Assembly (NCBI RefSeq): GCF_028657195.3
Contig: NZ_JANCPR020000032.1
Location: 46,171 to 110,170, forward strand
Length of the DNA: 64,000 nt
Direction: 5' to 3'
DNA from: Streptomyces iconiensis
Lineage (GTDB): Bacteria; Actinomycetota; Actinomycetes; Streptomycetales; Streptomycetaceae
The translations under genes were made by a program, and so were the position numbers. Below the pieces are notes generated by a model. That model made no database searches. It worked only from the letters and a program-made list of their open reading frames with translations, and was not told the DNA's origin. Positions 9,076 through 17,652 of the stretch are shown one piece after another (the stretch's first letter is position 1; each line of letters opens with the position of its first letter).

Positions 9076-9383
9076 GACCGCAAGCGCTGGTCTCCGACGT
9101 GCGCCGCCCACCCGCCTCACTCCCGGACGGTGGCCACAGGTGCACCACCGTGCACGTGCGGCGCCAAGTGCCCCGACACGGCTCGTTCTGGCACCACCTG
9201 GACGCCGTACTCACCCTGGGCGCGGACATCGCCGACGCGGTCGACCCGGAGTGCGGCCCGGAAGCGGCACGCAGCACCGCAGCCCTCGCACCCGGCGAAA
9301 TCGCCCTGTTCCGGGGCACGTTCACTCACGTCCTCCGCCCGGACACCGCCCCGGCGGAGAGGTCCCTGCTGACCCACCCCTGA
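9076..9383 (+). pseudogene. Hypothetical protein C-terminal fragment
   Basis: The frame ending at 9383 reads TTVHVRRQVPRHGSFWHHLD, then ILGADIAD-like spacing (LTLGADIADAVDPECGPEAA) and ALAPGEIALFRGTFTHVLRP. Third-position GC is high and composition is protein-like, unlike the upstream part of the same open frame. No start codon with a ribosome binding site was found and the family is not recognised, so it is taken as the 3' part of a decayed gene. Confidence 0.3.
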
Positions 9384-9474
9384 TGTGACGACCGCTGCTG
9401 CGCCGGGGATCGGCCCGATCGCCACCCCAGGGATCGTCGCCGACCTCATCGCCCTCGTCGGTACCCGACCGGAA

Positions 9475-10587
9475 TCACCGCACCGGAGGCCACTGCTGGT
9501 TACGGGCCTCGATCGCTTCCCAGGTGGGCGGGTTGACCCGGTCCCGCGCCTCCGGAACGCCTTTCTGAGCGCGGTGCACCCGCGGTCGCATCGCCTCCTC
9601 GTAGCGTGCGAACGCCAGGTCGAGGTCTCCGTCGCAGGTGGCCCATTCAGTGGCCAGGACGTCGGCGCCGATCATGGCCAGCGGCGTTCCCTGGCCGGAG
9701 TAGAAGGACGGCGCGAACGCGGCGTCGCCGAGCAGCACCACGCGTCCGCGCGACCATCGGTCCATGTGCACCTGGCTGGTCGAGTCGAGGTAGAAGTCCT
9801 CGGACTGCTTGAGCGCGTCCAGCATCTCGGCGACCTTCCAGCCCCGCACGGAGGAGTACGCGTCGAACACGAGCTGCCGCTGTTGCTCAATGTCGTGGTA
9901 GTCGTACGTGATTTCCGGGGACAGGAAGGTGAAGCCCCCGTTTGTCCGCTCCCCGTAGCCGCTGAGGATGACCGACCGGCCGGGCACGCTGTAGAGGTAG
10001 GCCTCCCCGTCGACGTCGAGTTCGGCCGGAAGGGAGAGGATGCCGTAGTACACGCCGAGGTGTCGCCGGTACCGCTCCTCCGGCCCGAAGACGAGGCGCC
10101 GGGTGTGGGAGTGGATCCCGTCCGCTCCCACCACCAGCTCATAGCGGCCGGCCCGACCACTGGTGAATCCGACCTCCACCGCTTCACCGGTGTCGGTCAG
10201 CTCCTGGATGGAGTCTCCGTACACGAAGGTGACATCCGGGCCGACCGACCCGTGCAGGATGTCGATGAGGTCGTTGCGGAAGATTTCCAGGTCGTCCGCG
10301 CTGTCCTGGGGAAGCTCGGTGGGCAGTGCGCCGACCTTCTCGCCGTTCTCGTCCACGATGTGCGTGAAAGCGCTCCGCTGAGCGGCGCCGGTCTCGTGGG
10401 CGGCGAGCGTGTCCCGGATGCCCATGTCGGCTGCCACGTCGAGTGCCTCGCCGCGTACGTCGATCGGTGCTCCGTTGCGCCGCAGCCCTGGCGCCCGTTC
10501 CACCACGGTGACCTCCGCGCCTCGTGCGCTGAGCCGCTGCGCCGCGGCCAGTCCCGCGATGCTGGCCCCGCTGATCAGGATGGACAT
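9475..10587 (-). CDS. FAD-dependent monooxygenase (PHBH/TetX-like)
   Basis: A 370-residue class A flavoprotein hydroxylase. The N-terminus MSILISGASIAGLAAAQRLS with VVERAP is the FAD Rossmann fold. YELVVGADGIHSHTRRLVFG contains the conserved DG motif, and RGRVVLLGDAAFAPSFYSGQ is the GD motif binding the ribityl chain. The ATG at 10587 has AGGGAG 8 bases upstream, and longer in-frame starts lack this. It is divergent from a GntR regulator, with a palindrome in the gap. It likely hydroxylates an aromatic or polyketide-like compound using NAD(P)H and O2. The substrate is unknown. Confidence 0.92.
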   Translation of the reverse strand: MSILISGASIAGLAAAQRLSARGAEVTVVERAPGLRRNGAPIDVRGEALDVAADMGIRDTLAAHETGAAQRSAFTHIVDENGEKVGALPTELPQDSADDLEIFRNDLIDILHGSVGPDVTFVYGDSIQELTDTGEAVEVGFTSGRAGRYELVVGADGIHSHTRRLVFGPEERYRRHLGVYYGILSLPAELDVDGEAYLYSVPGRSVILSGYGERTNGGFTFLSPEITYDYHDIEQQRQLVFDAYSSVRGWKVAEMLDALKQSEDFYLDSTSQVHMDRWSRGRVVLLGDAAFAPSFYSGQGTPLAMIGADVLATEWATCDGDLDLAFARYEEAMRPRVHRAQKGVPEARDRVNPPTWEAIEARNQQWPPVR

Positions 10588-10607
10588 AAGGACAACTCCC
10601 TCTCTAG

Positions 10608-10619
10608 ATTGCATGCAAT
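10608..10619. promoter_or_regulatory. Perfect 12-base palindrome, probable GntR/FCD operator
   Basis: ATTGCATGCAAT is fully self-complementary and sits between the flavin monooxygenase start (10587) and the GntR gene (10723). FadR/FCD-type GntR proteins usually bind short palindromes of the form TNGTATGCA. A related GTGCATGAAA lies about 12 bases further downstream and may be a second half-site. Confidence 0.6.
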
Positions 10620-10722
10620 TACATCTACAGTGCATGAAAATCGCCGGTGTGGTCAACTGTCGAGGCTGTGGCGGGGCCCGGACACCGCCGATACTCAAGT
10701 GGCGACCGATGGGAGGACGAGG

Positions 10723-11439
10723 GTGGCGGACACCGGCCGCACGCGGCAGAGCGGACAGGTCGTCGAAGACCTGACGACGTCACTGGCCGAGCGGATCGCG
10801 AACGGAGAGTTCCCGCTCGGCACCTGGATGCGCCAGGCGAAGGTGGCGGAGGACTACGGCGTGAGCCGGACACCGGCGAGCCTGGCGCTGAGCAGGCTTG
10901 AGGCGATGGGCGTCCTGGAACGGGTGCCCAACCGCGGGTTCCGGGTCCGCTACCCGTCGCCCCGGGAGATCATGGAGGTCTTCGAGGTACGCGCGGTGCT
11001 GGAGGGACACGCCGCCTACCTCGCGGCCGGCCGGATCACCGAGGTGCAGCTCCAGCAGCTCTGGGAGCAGGTCGCCGGTTTCCGCAGGGTCGTGGAGATG
11101 ATCCGGGAGGGCGCGGACTCCGAGGCCGTCGGCGCGCCGTGGCGGCACTCGTACAGCACCTTCCACCAGACACTCTTCGAGGCGGCGGGCAACAGCCAGC
11201 TGCACGAAGCGGCAGAAGCCTTGTACCGCAAGCTACCGCGCAAGATCTCTTGGCGGGTGCTGCGGGGCGATCCGAGGTCGCTCACGCAACACGCCGATGA
11301 GCACGAGGACATCACCACGGCCATCGAAATGCGCGACGGGGCGAAGGCCCGGCAGTCGACCATCGCGCACATCGAGGCGGCACGCGAGCTCATCATCGCC
11401 CACCTGCCGACTCCGGAGCCTGGCCGGACGCGGGGCTGA
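10723..11439 (+). CDS. GntR family regulator with FCD ligand domain
   Basis: A 238-residue protein from a GTG preceded by GGGAGGA six bases away. Residues about 12-75 form the winged helix (LAERIANGEFPLGTWMRQAK, then YGVSRTPASLALSRLEAMG). Residues about 85-225 are the helical FCD domain (EVFEVRAVLEGHAAYLAAGR, FHQTLFEAAGNSQL, HADEHEDITTAIEMRDGAKA) whose His and Asp residues usually bind metal and a carboxylate ligand. It is divergent from the flavin monooxygenase and probably represses it through the palindrome between them. Confidence 0.92.
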   Translation: MADTGRTRQSGQVVEDLTTSLAERIANGEFPLGTWMRQAKVAEDYGVSRTPASLALSRLEAMGVLERVPNRGFRVRYPSPREIMEVFEVRAVLEGHAAYLAAGRITEVQLQQLWEQVAGFRRVVEMIREGADSEAVGAPWRHSYSTFHQTLFEAAGNSQLHEAAEALYRKLPRKISWRVLRGDPRSLTQHADEHEDITTAIEMRDGAKARQSTIAHIEAARELIIAHLPTPEPGRTRG

Positions 11440-11799
11440 AGGGGATCGACTGCTCAGGGCACACAGGCGGTCCCACGATGCGGGACGTGTCCTGAAGACG
11501 ATTGCACGGTTCGGCGGGAACGGTCGGTGACCTCACGCCGGGTGCGCGAATTGGCCGCTTGCGGGGAATCGAAGCGGCCACGGTGGGAAGCTGAAGCGGC
11601 CACGAGCGGGAGAATCCAACTGGCCGCTGACATCCGACCGGCTACCCGCGGCCTGCTTTGCGGCCGGTGTCCGGGCCAGGGCTTCGGGGCCTCGTAGCGC
11701 CTGAAGTCCCGAACGGCCCCGCAGCCGCTCCAGCTCGGCTCTCCGCTCGTCCTCCTGCGTTCCCCTGCCCACGCCGTACCCACTGAGCTTCTTCCAACC
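11440..11799. other. Non-coding gap with GCGGCCA repeats
   Basis: No gene is supported. The stretch holds four 8-base copies of AGCGGCCA in mixed orientation (listed separately) and GC-rich sequence leading into the IS5 relic. The repeats resemble transposase-binding ends of IS21-type elements, but no IstA or IstB sequence was recognised. Confidence 0.4.
11552..11628. repeat. Four AGCGGCCA/TGGCCGCT repeats, IS-end-like
   Basis: TGGCCGCT occurs at 11552-11559 and 11621-11628, and its complement AGCGGCCA at 11573-11580 and 11595-11602. The middle pair are direct copies 22 bases apart within GAAGCGGCCACG. The array is symmetric and lies in a stretch without genes, next to transposase relics. 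Confidence 0.5.
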
Positions 11800-12150
11800 T
11801 CAGGTTGAGGCGTGATGAAGGGCGGGGGACGGTCTTCATGCTGACGGTGACCCGGTTGGTGCTACAGCGGAGTTTCCGCGAGAGGGGCCAGTCCTTCAGG
11901 GCGACCATGGCTTACTCGCCGAGGCAACGGATCCTGGTGCGGGTGTTGTTGTGCCGACGTTGCCGCGGCTTGAGACGCAGGCCGCGGAAGGGCATCGGGA
12001 TGATGCCGTCGGCACCGTGATACGCCTTGTCCGCCCAGCACTTCACCTCCGCGCGTCGCGGGGGTGTAAGGGCTGTCCCCGTGTCGTGGCGAGTGCCCGG
12101 AACGGTGGGTGAGGCCGACAGCAGCCGGCCTGCCGCATCGGCGATGACCT
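11800..12150 (-). pseudogene. IS5-family transposase C-terminal relic
   Basis: On the minus strand, VIADAAGRLLSASPTVPGTR (catalytic Asp block) is followed, with a frame change, by VKCWADKAYHGADGIIPMPF, KPRQRRHNNTRTRIRCLGE, an in-frame stop, and MVALKDWPLSRKLRCSTNRV. These match the second half of Streptomyces IS5-type DDE transposases. A TAG precedes the first block and a TAA follows CLGE, so at least two stops and one frameshift inactivate it. An N-terminal piece of the same general type lies at 14218. Confidence 0.72.
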
Positions 12151-12250
12151 ACCACACCGAGCCGGGCTCGTCGGACATGGCGGCGCCGACCCGGCTGAGG
12201 GCTACCGCGGAGCTGCGCACCGACCGGTGACCGGTCGGTGCGGACCCGGT

Positions 12251-13393
12251 CTACCGGTTCACGGTTTCGCGAGAGGTGATCCGGTTCGTGCGACCGACCG
12301 CGCGGCCCACCGCGTTGCGCACCGCGAGGCCCGGCCGGGTGCGGGGCACCATGAGCCTGGAGAGCAGACCGACGCGTCGCTGCCGCGGACCTACCTCACC
12401 GCGGAGCCGCGACTCGTAGGCTGCGAAGGCGCGGGTGTGGTCACCGGGATGGGCGGCGAGTTCTTCTGCGAGGGCGTACGCGCCCGCCATCGCCATGCTG
12501 GACCCGTCGCCCAGCAGGGCTGTCGCCGCCGCCGCGTCCCCGAGCAGTACGACCCGTCCGCGGGACCACGAGGGCACCCGGACGGTGGTCAGGGGGTCGA
12601 AGAACGGAGCCGGGTGGTCGAGGAACGCCGCCACGAGTTCCGGTGCCCGCCATCGCACGTCGGCGTAGGCGTCGGCCACGGTCTGCTTGTGAAGGGCGGT
12701 GTTCTTGCGGTCGTGGGGCGCCAGCGGTGCGGCCCGGAAGGTGAAGATCGCGAGCGGGGTGGTCCGCGAGGGGTGGACGACCAGCATCCGGTTCGGCACG
12801 GTCAGCATCGTCATCTCGCTCGGGTCCTCGATGGCGTCGGGTTCCAACGGGACGGTCGCGCCGTACAGGCCCAGGTCGCCCGCGAACTGCCGCTCGGGGC
12901 CGAACACCATGCGCCGTACGGTGGAGTGCATCCCGTCGGCACCGACTACCAAGTCGAAGCGCCGTGGCGCGGACCGCCGGAAGGTGACGTCCACCCCGCC
13001 TTCATCCTGGTCGAGAGCGGTGACCGTGTCGTCGAACAAGAACTCGGCCTCGGTCTGCGCCGACCGGTGGAGCACCTCGGACAGGTCGGCTCGGGTCACC
13101 TCGACCGTCGGCGCCTTGTCCGAGGTGAGCGGGAGCTGCAGGATTCGCCTGCCGCCGGGGTCGAGCAGGGTCAGTGACCGATTGCGGGTGGCGAGCTCGC
13201 GGAGCTGCGGGAGGATGCCCATGCGCTCGGCGACCGGGATCGCGGGCCCCTTCACGACGATCGCGCTACCACCGGAGCGCAGCTGCCGGGCGTGTTCGAC
13301 GACCGTCGGCCGGTAGCCATTCCGGGACAGCCAGTACGCGAGTGCGGGCCCTGCGATTCCAGCACCGACTATCAGCACCTCGGGCTTCTTCAT
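12251..13393 (-). CDS. FAD-dependent monooxygenase (class A flavoprotein)
   Basis: A 380-residue protein starting MKKPEVLIVGAGIAGPALAY, a clear FAD Rossmann motif, with YWLSRNGYRPTVVEHA completing it. FDLVVGADGMHSTVRRMVFG is the DG motif and RGRVVLLGDAAAATALLGDG the GD motif. The ATG at 13393 has an AGAGGT site upstream, and longer in-frame starts do not. It is divergent from an ArsR gene with two dyads in between. It is related to, but clearly distinct from, the monooxygenase at 9475. The substrate is unknown. The GC-rich tail (NRITSRETVNR) ends at 12251. Confidence 0.92.
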   Translation of the reverse strand: MKKPEVLIVGAGIAGPALAYWLSRNGYRPTVVEHARQLRSGGSAIVVKGPAIPVAERMGILPQLRELATRNRSLTLLDPGGRRILQLPLTSDKAPTVEVTRADLSEVLHRSAQTEAEFLFDDTVTALDQDEGGVDVTFRRSAPRRFDLVVGADGMHSTVRRMVFGPERQFAGDLGLYGATVPLEPDAIEDPSEMTMLTVPNRMLVVHPSRTTPLAIFTFRAAPLAPHDRKNTALHKQTVADAYADVRWRAPELVAAFLDHPAPFFDPLTTVRVPSWSRGRVVLLGDAAAATALLGDGSSMAMAGAYALAEELAAHPGDHTRAFAAYESRLRGEVGPRQRRVGLLSRLMVPRTRPGLAVRNAVGRAVGRTNRITSRETVNR

Positions 13394-13487
13394 GACGATG
13401 ACCTCTCGGAGTGTCGATGACCAGGTCCCCGGCGAGTGCCGGGCCGGGTCCCAGGGAGCGGCGGCACGGGGCAGCGCAACCGGACCA

Positions 13488-13549
13488 AGGTACGAATGAT
13501 TTCGTACCTCAGTGGAGCACACCCTTCAGGTACGATGCAAGCCATACCT
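13488..13549. promoter_or_regulatory. Two 22-base ArsR-type operator copies
   Basis: The first copy (13488-13509) is perfect: AGGTACGAA, four bases, TTCGTACCT. The second (13528-13549) has the same total length and ends AGGTACGA and ATACCT, but its inner half-sites are imperfect. Their centres are 40 bases apart. They fill the gap between the divergent monooxygenase and the ArsR-type gene, the second ending just before that gene's AAGGGGG ribosome binding site. Confidence 0.72.
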
Positions 13550-13563
13550 AAAGGGGGTGCCGC

Positions 13564-13899
13564 GTGACCGGGAAGAACCTGGACGGCCCGGAGGCCGATG
13601 CGCTCGATCTGGGTGCGGTGTTCCGCGCCCTCGCCGACGAGCACCGTCGTTCGGTGATGACGGAGTTGGCCGCCGACCACAGCGACAACGAGCGGGGCTG
13701 CAACTCGTTCGATCTGCCGATCTCGAAGCAGACCCAGACCCACCACTTCCGCGTCCTGCGCGAGGCAGGTCTCGTTGACGAGTTCGACTACGGCAACCGC
13801 AAGGGCATCCGACTACGACGCGCGGACATCGAGAAGAGATTCCCCGGGCTGCTCGCGCTCCTGGGAGCAGGGCCCCCGGGCGGTACCGCACCTCGCTGA
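13564..13899 (+). CDS. ArsR-family winged-helix regulator
   Basis: A 111-residue protein from a GTG with AAGGGGG seven bases upstream. FRALADEHRRSVMTELAADH is the ArsR N-terminal helix pair, LPISKQTQTHHFRVLREAGL the recognition helix and EFDYGNRKGIRLRRADIE the wing. No metal-binding Cys pair of the CxC type is seen, so it probably senses an organic ligand. It is divergent from the monooxygenase at 13393 and likely represses it and itself. Confidence 0.9.
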   Translation: MTGKNLDGPEADALDLGAVFRALADEHRRSVMTELAADHSDNERGCNSFDLPISKQTQTHHFRVLREAGLVDEFDYGNRKGIRLRRADIEKRFPGLLALLGAGPPGGTAPR

Positions 13900-14159
13900 G
13901 CACAGCTGAGCACGCCGGAGGGGAGTCCGGGTCGGCCCTGAGCCGCGAGCTCGACCGAATCCAGCTCGCGCCCGGCTCGCAGGTAGCCGAGCACGACGCG
14001 GGCACGAAGGGGATCGGTGTCGCTTCGACCACCGTCCCGCGCTCGTGACCGGCGCCGAGCACTTCCGCGCGCGCTCCCTCACGCCCAACACCCACTGAGG
14101 TGTCCCCAACCTGCGTGCGGAACGGGGCCACTGGGGTGAGGACGGGGTCCGGGCGTAGA
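13900..14159. other. Intergenic, no gene recognised
   Basis: About 260 bases between the ArsR stop and the IS5 5' fragment. No open frame with a start signal and no clear hairpin were found. Confidence 0.45.
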
Positions 14160-14292
14160 GAAGCTCCTGGTGGACGGGTGCGTGCCGAGTCCAAGCCGTC
14201 CGGCCAGGAGCTTCCGCATGCTCGTCCACCCAGCCTGGGCCGATCCGTCCACCTGCGCTCTGCGCCTCCTCGCCCGTGAGCTGACCGCACGT
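14160..14292 (+). mobile_element. IS5-family 5' end fragment fused to downstream gene
   Basis: GAAGCTCCTGG (14160-14170) and CCAGGAGCTTC (14204-14214) form a perfect 11-base inverted pair. AGGAG then lies seven bases before an ATG at 14218, which opens MLVHPAWADPSTCALRLLAR. This is the usual N-terminus of Streptomyces IS5-type transposases. Sequence similarity stops near 14292, where the TIGR02391 gene begins in another frame. The rest of the element is gone. Confidence 0.6.
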
Positions 14293-14324
14293 CGTCTTCG
14301 GACATCGTCGCCAGCGCACATGCC

Positions 14325-14909
14325 GTGGAGAAGATCCTCGACCGGGTCCTGCCCGGCTGGCGAGGAAGCGTCCCCTCCGAGCGCGACAAGAGCGTCAACC
14401 GGTGGTACCAGCACCGGGAGGCCGCCCAGCGCGCGGACGCCGCCCTACAGCGGGACGCCGAGATCCGCGAGCGGCTCGGCGACGACGCTCCGGTGCTCAG
14501 CGCGGGCACGATGCACCCGTGGGCATGGGAGGGCGCGCGGGGCCCGTGGCAAAGCGGCCACTACCGGGAAGCCGTCACCGCAGCCGCCCGGAAAGTCAAC
14601 GCCAAGACCCAGGACAAGGCAGGCCGCCGGGAAGTGAGCGAGACCGCCCTGTTCCAGAGCCTCTTCTCCAAAGACGCGCCCAAACCCGGACAGCCCCGGC
14701 TGCGCCTGATGTCCGACGACGACGGCGATACATGCCGCAGCGTCCACCGAGACGCCGCAGCCTCCGCCGAGGGCTGCTACGCCGGTATCCGCAACCCCAA
14801 CAGCCACGAAGAGGGCCTCTCCGAACTGCCCGAGCACGAAGCCCTGGAGCAGCTGGCCGCCTTCAGCGTCCTGGCCCGCTGGGTGGACCCAGCACAGGTC
14901 GACCGCTGA
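14325..14909 (+). CDS. TIGR02391 (Ymh) family protein, 5'-truncated
   Basis: The body of 195 residues (VEKILDRVLPGW, WAWEGARGPWQSGHYREAVT, AARKVNAKTQDKAGRREVSE, CYAGIRNPNSHEE, EHEALEQLAAFSVLARWVD) matches the TIGR02391 family, common next to defence and mobile genes but of unknown function. The frame is open back to about 14280 (TSSSDIVASAHAVEKIL) without a start codon, and before that lies an IS5 fragment in another frame, so the natural N-terminus is lost. A GTG at 14325 is the only possible start. Whether it is expressed is doubtful. Confidence 0.65.
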   Translation: MEKILDRVLPGWRGSVPSERDKSVNRWYQHREAAQRADAALQRDAEIRERLGDDAPVLSAGTMHPWAWEGARGPWQSGHYREAVTAAARKVNAKTQDKAGRREVSETALFQSLFSKDAPKPGQPRLRLMSDDDGDTCRSVHRDAAASAEGCYAGIRNPNSHEEGLSELPEHEALEQLAAFSVLARWVDPAQVDR

Positions 14910-15455
14910 AACCCACGCTTTCTTCCATCGTCCGCGAGCCCGGTTCAGCCGCCGCTGAGAGGTCGTTTTCTCCCGCATCTTCACAGCCCCTTGACAGAGG
15001 TTCTTGCGCACAGCGCGGCCGGGGCCGGTGTTGCCGCAGTGGTTCACCGGGCTCGTGGTCGGCACTTTGCCGCTGCTCCCGGCGAAGGTTCGAGTCAGCG
15101 TGCACTGTCTGGCCGACGGCTGCGGCACTCGACAGCGCCCGGCAGGTGTTGGCCGCCCTGCGGCCGGCCGTGGAAGGGCGGACTCAGCTCCCTCTGGCGG
15201 CGGCCTTCCAGAATGGGCCGCCGAGAGGGACGGCGGCGAGGACGCGGGCAGGTCTGTAACCGGGCGCGGCGAGCGGACGGTGGTCGTCGTGAAGCGGCGG
15301 CCCGCCACCGTCGCGCGGTATCCCAGCGACTGAAGCGACGGGAGCACGTATGGAGCTGCAGGGGCTTGAGCGCCCCGCAGCGCGGGCGTTTCGGCGGACA
15401 GCGACCGGAGCGACTCAAGCCGAGGACGGGCGGAGGGCGGCGTCCCTGTTCGGTC
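14910..15455. other. Intergenic, no gene recognised
   Basis: About 545 bases between two damaged genes. Overlapping open frames exist on both strands, but none has recognisable motifs or a ribosome binding site. Probably decayed DNA. Confidence 0.45.
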
Positions 15456-15955
15456 CTAGACCCGCGGGAGCTCTGTGCCCATCTCGCGCATGGCGTCGGA
15501 GGCGGGGCCGCCCTCGCAGCGTTCGGTCTTGTAGCCCTTGACGGTCGGTTCCAGGGTGCGGGGGTCGACGGCTTCGGAGGGGGCCGCCGGTGGCGTACAG
15601 GCCCTCGGGGGCCTGGTCGCGGTCGTGGGGGGGCGAGCCGGAAGACGCGGCGTAGCCAGGTGCCGGAGGCGCGGGAGGGTTTGGCGTCCTTGGTGAGGGT
15701 GGCGTAGCCGACGAGGCGGGCGTCGCGGTGGTAGGGGGGCCGGCGGCGGCGGGGGGAGACGCGGTCGAGGGGCTGGCGGACGTAGTCGAGGCCGTCGGTG
15801 TCTGCGAGCCGGACGAGTGCCTCCTCGTGGGCGAGGTCTTCGGGGCCGATGAGCGCGCCCACGGGGTCTCCTCGCCGGGGGTGTCGGCGATCAGGCCGAT
15901 GCCGGGTAGAACTTCTCCTGCTTCGAGGCGGCCATCTCCTTGGGGGAACGCATAC
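15456..15955 (-). pseudogene. Unknown conserved protein C-terminal relic, frameshifted
   Basis: On the minus strand, three frames join to give LPGIGLIADTPGEETP, then VGALIGPEDLAHEEALVRLA, YVRQPLDRVSPRRRRPPYHR, ARLVGYATLTKDAKPSRASG and WLRRVFRLAP. The third frame then gives DPRTLEPTVKGYKTERCEGG and SDAMREMGTELPRV with a stop at 15456. The text reads like one real protein with at least two single-base frame changes. The family is not recognised. Its 5' end is not found. Confidence 0.5.
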
Positions 15956-16262
15956 CCAGCGTGTCGCGAACGCGTGCGGCGCACGCGCGGCTGGATACGG
16001 GAGTTGCTCCCCCACTCTCGCACCAGCGGCGCCGGCAGGTCCCGCGGTACTCGCCGTTGCCGTCCGCGATCAGCGCGGCGGCTCCCGGGTACTTGGCCGC
16101 GGCCGTGGCGCACTCCTCGGCCCTGTTCCCGTATAGCTACGGCCGACGGACATGCGCTGTGTGACGAAGTGCCGGTAAGAACCGCGTCACCAGTCGCAAA
16201 CGGCGGTGATCGGTCCTTGGACGGTGATTTTCCTGGGCTGGGCGGCTCGTACACTGACGAAA
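15956..16262. other. Intergenic upstream of AraC-type gene
   Basis: No gene is supported. TACACT at 16250-16255 resembles a -10 box and lies eight bases before the ATG of the AraC-type regulator, so its transcript may be leaderless. No matching -35 was found. Confidence 0.4.
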
Positions 16263-17099
16263 ATGGAGGACCATACGGCCACCGGGATCGGTGCACGACC
16301 GGCGCCCGTCTTGCGGCAGTACGTCGACTCGTATGTCGGCTTCGACCTCCGCGGGCTCCCGACGGGGGTGCACTGCGGCCCGCCGAGCCGCGCGCTCACT
16401 GCGGTGATCAGCCTGTCAGATCCTTTGGAGGTGGCGGCGGGCGTTGACGACGGGTCACCGGTCACCCGATTCGGCAGCGTGGCCGGCGGTCTGATGTGCC
16501 GGTCCGTCGCGATTCACCACGACGGACGCCAGCAAGGTGTTCAGGTATCGCTGACACCGCTCGGGGCCCGGGCCATCTACGGCATGCCGGCCGCCGAGCT
16601 CGCCCACCGACTGGTCCCACTTGACGAGCTTCTCGGAACGCTTGCCGTCGAGCTGGTCGACCGGCTCCGATCGGCGACAACATGGGCGGCGCGGTTCGCC
16701 GCGCTGGACGAATTGCTGCTCCGAGCTGTCGGCCGTGGCGCCCGCGGTGACCATGTGCGCTGGGCGCGCCCCGAGGTAGCCGAGGCGTGGCGCCGCCTCG
16801 TCGCCGCGCGGGGTTGCGTCCAGGTTGGTGCGGTCGCCGCGGAACTCGGCTGGAGCCGCCGGTACCTCACCGAGCGGTTTCGCGGTGAGGTGGGCCTGTC
16901 GCCGAAGACCTTGGCCCGAGTCCTGCGCTTCGAGCACGCGCACGAACTGGCGGCGGCGCGGGACCCGCTCCCGTGGGGCGATGTGGCAACCGTCTCCGGC
17001 TACGCCGACCAGGCCCATCTCGTTCGGGACTGGCGCGAGTTCACGGGCCGATCGCCGACGGCCTGGCGTCGCAGCGAAGTCCTCCTCGGAGCCGGGTAG
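16263..17099 (+). CDS. AraC-family transcriptional regulator
   Basis: A 278-residue protein. The C-terminal third holds the two AraC helix-turn-helix units: VGAVAAELGWSRRYLTERFR and LSPKTLARVLRFEHAHELAA with VATVSGYADQAHLVRDWREF. The N-terminal part (residues 10-160) resembles the DUF6597-type effector domain of this subgroup. No ribosome binding site precedes the ATG. It is followed by a cupin and an SGNH hydrolase on the same strand, which it may control. Confidence 0.9.
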   Translation: MEDHTATGIGARPAPVLRQYVDSYVGFDLRGLPTGVHCGPPSRALTAVISLSDPLEVAAGVDDGSPVTRFGSVAGGLMCRSVAIHHDGRQQGVQVSLTPLGARAIYGMPAAELAHRLVPLDELLGTLAVELVDRLRSATTWAARFAALDELLLRAVGRGARGDHVRWARPEVAEAWRRLVAARGCVQVGAVAAELGWSRRYLTERFRGEVGLSPKTLARVLRFEHAHELAAARDPLPWGDVATVSGYADQAHLVRDWREFTGRSPTAWRRSEVLLGAG

Positions 17100-17181
17100 C
17101 CGCCAACCGTCTGCCCGTCGCGTCGGCTTCTCTTCCCTTTTCTTCAAGACCGCCCGATCGCCGGCGTGGACGATCGTCGGC

Positions 17182-17652
17182 ATGAGACTCGTCAACCACG
17201 AACGCAATGCCATGGACCTGCGGACCACCCCCGTGCACCTCGGACTGGGATCGAGAGCGAAACCCGTCGAGGGCTTCGCCTGGGACCCGGAGGTGCTCCA
17301 TGCCTACAGCGCCGCGGTCGCGGCAGACGGTGCCGAAGGCCGGATGGTGATGATCTTCGACGGCGACGGGCCCGGCGAGCATTGGGAGAGCCACCCCGCA
17401 GGCGACGAACTGGTCGTTTGCCTCAGCGGGTCCATGACGGTCACCCGCGACGTGGACGGGGTCCCCGACCGTGTGCTGCTCGGGCCGGGCGAGGCCATCA
17501 TCAACCCGGCCGGGGTATGGCACGTGGTCGACATGGAGGGGCCGACGTCCATCCTGACCATCACTGCGACCCTCGGCACCGACCACCGTCCCCGGACCGA
17601 CACCCGCCCGACCGAACGCGCCGGCACGCCCAGCCCGGAAGAAGCGCCGTGA
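17182..17652 (+). CDS. Cupin-domain protein
   Basis: A 156-residue small beta-barrel protein. GPGEHWESHPAGDELVVCLS and VLLGPGEAIINPAGVWHVVD are the two cupin motifs, the second with the conserved His. The first motif has fewer His than metal-dependent cupins, so a catalytic role is uncertain. Two starts are possible, 17182 (MRLVNHERNAMDL) and 17212 (MDLRTTPVHL), and neither has a strong ribosome binding site. The stop overlaps the next gene's GTG, so the two are translationally coupled. Confidence 0.85.
   Translation: MRLVNHERNAMDLRTTPVHLGLGSRAKPVEGFAWDPEVLHAYSAAVAADGAEGRMVMIFDGDGPGEHWESHPAGDELVVCLSGSMTVTRDVDGVPDRVLLGPGEAIINPAGVWHVVDMEGPTSILTITATLGTDHRPRTDTRPTERAGTPSPEEAP

Noticed and set aside
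8976..9383. A full-length gene starting at 8976
   Set aside because: The first third crosses the long inverted repeat and has shadow-like composition. Only the last part looks coding, so it is listed as a fragment.
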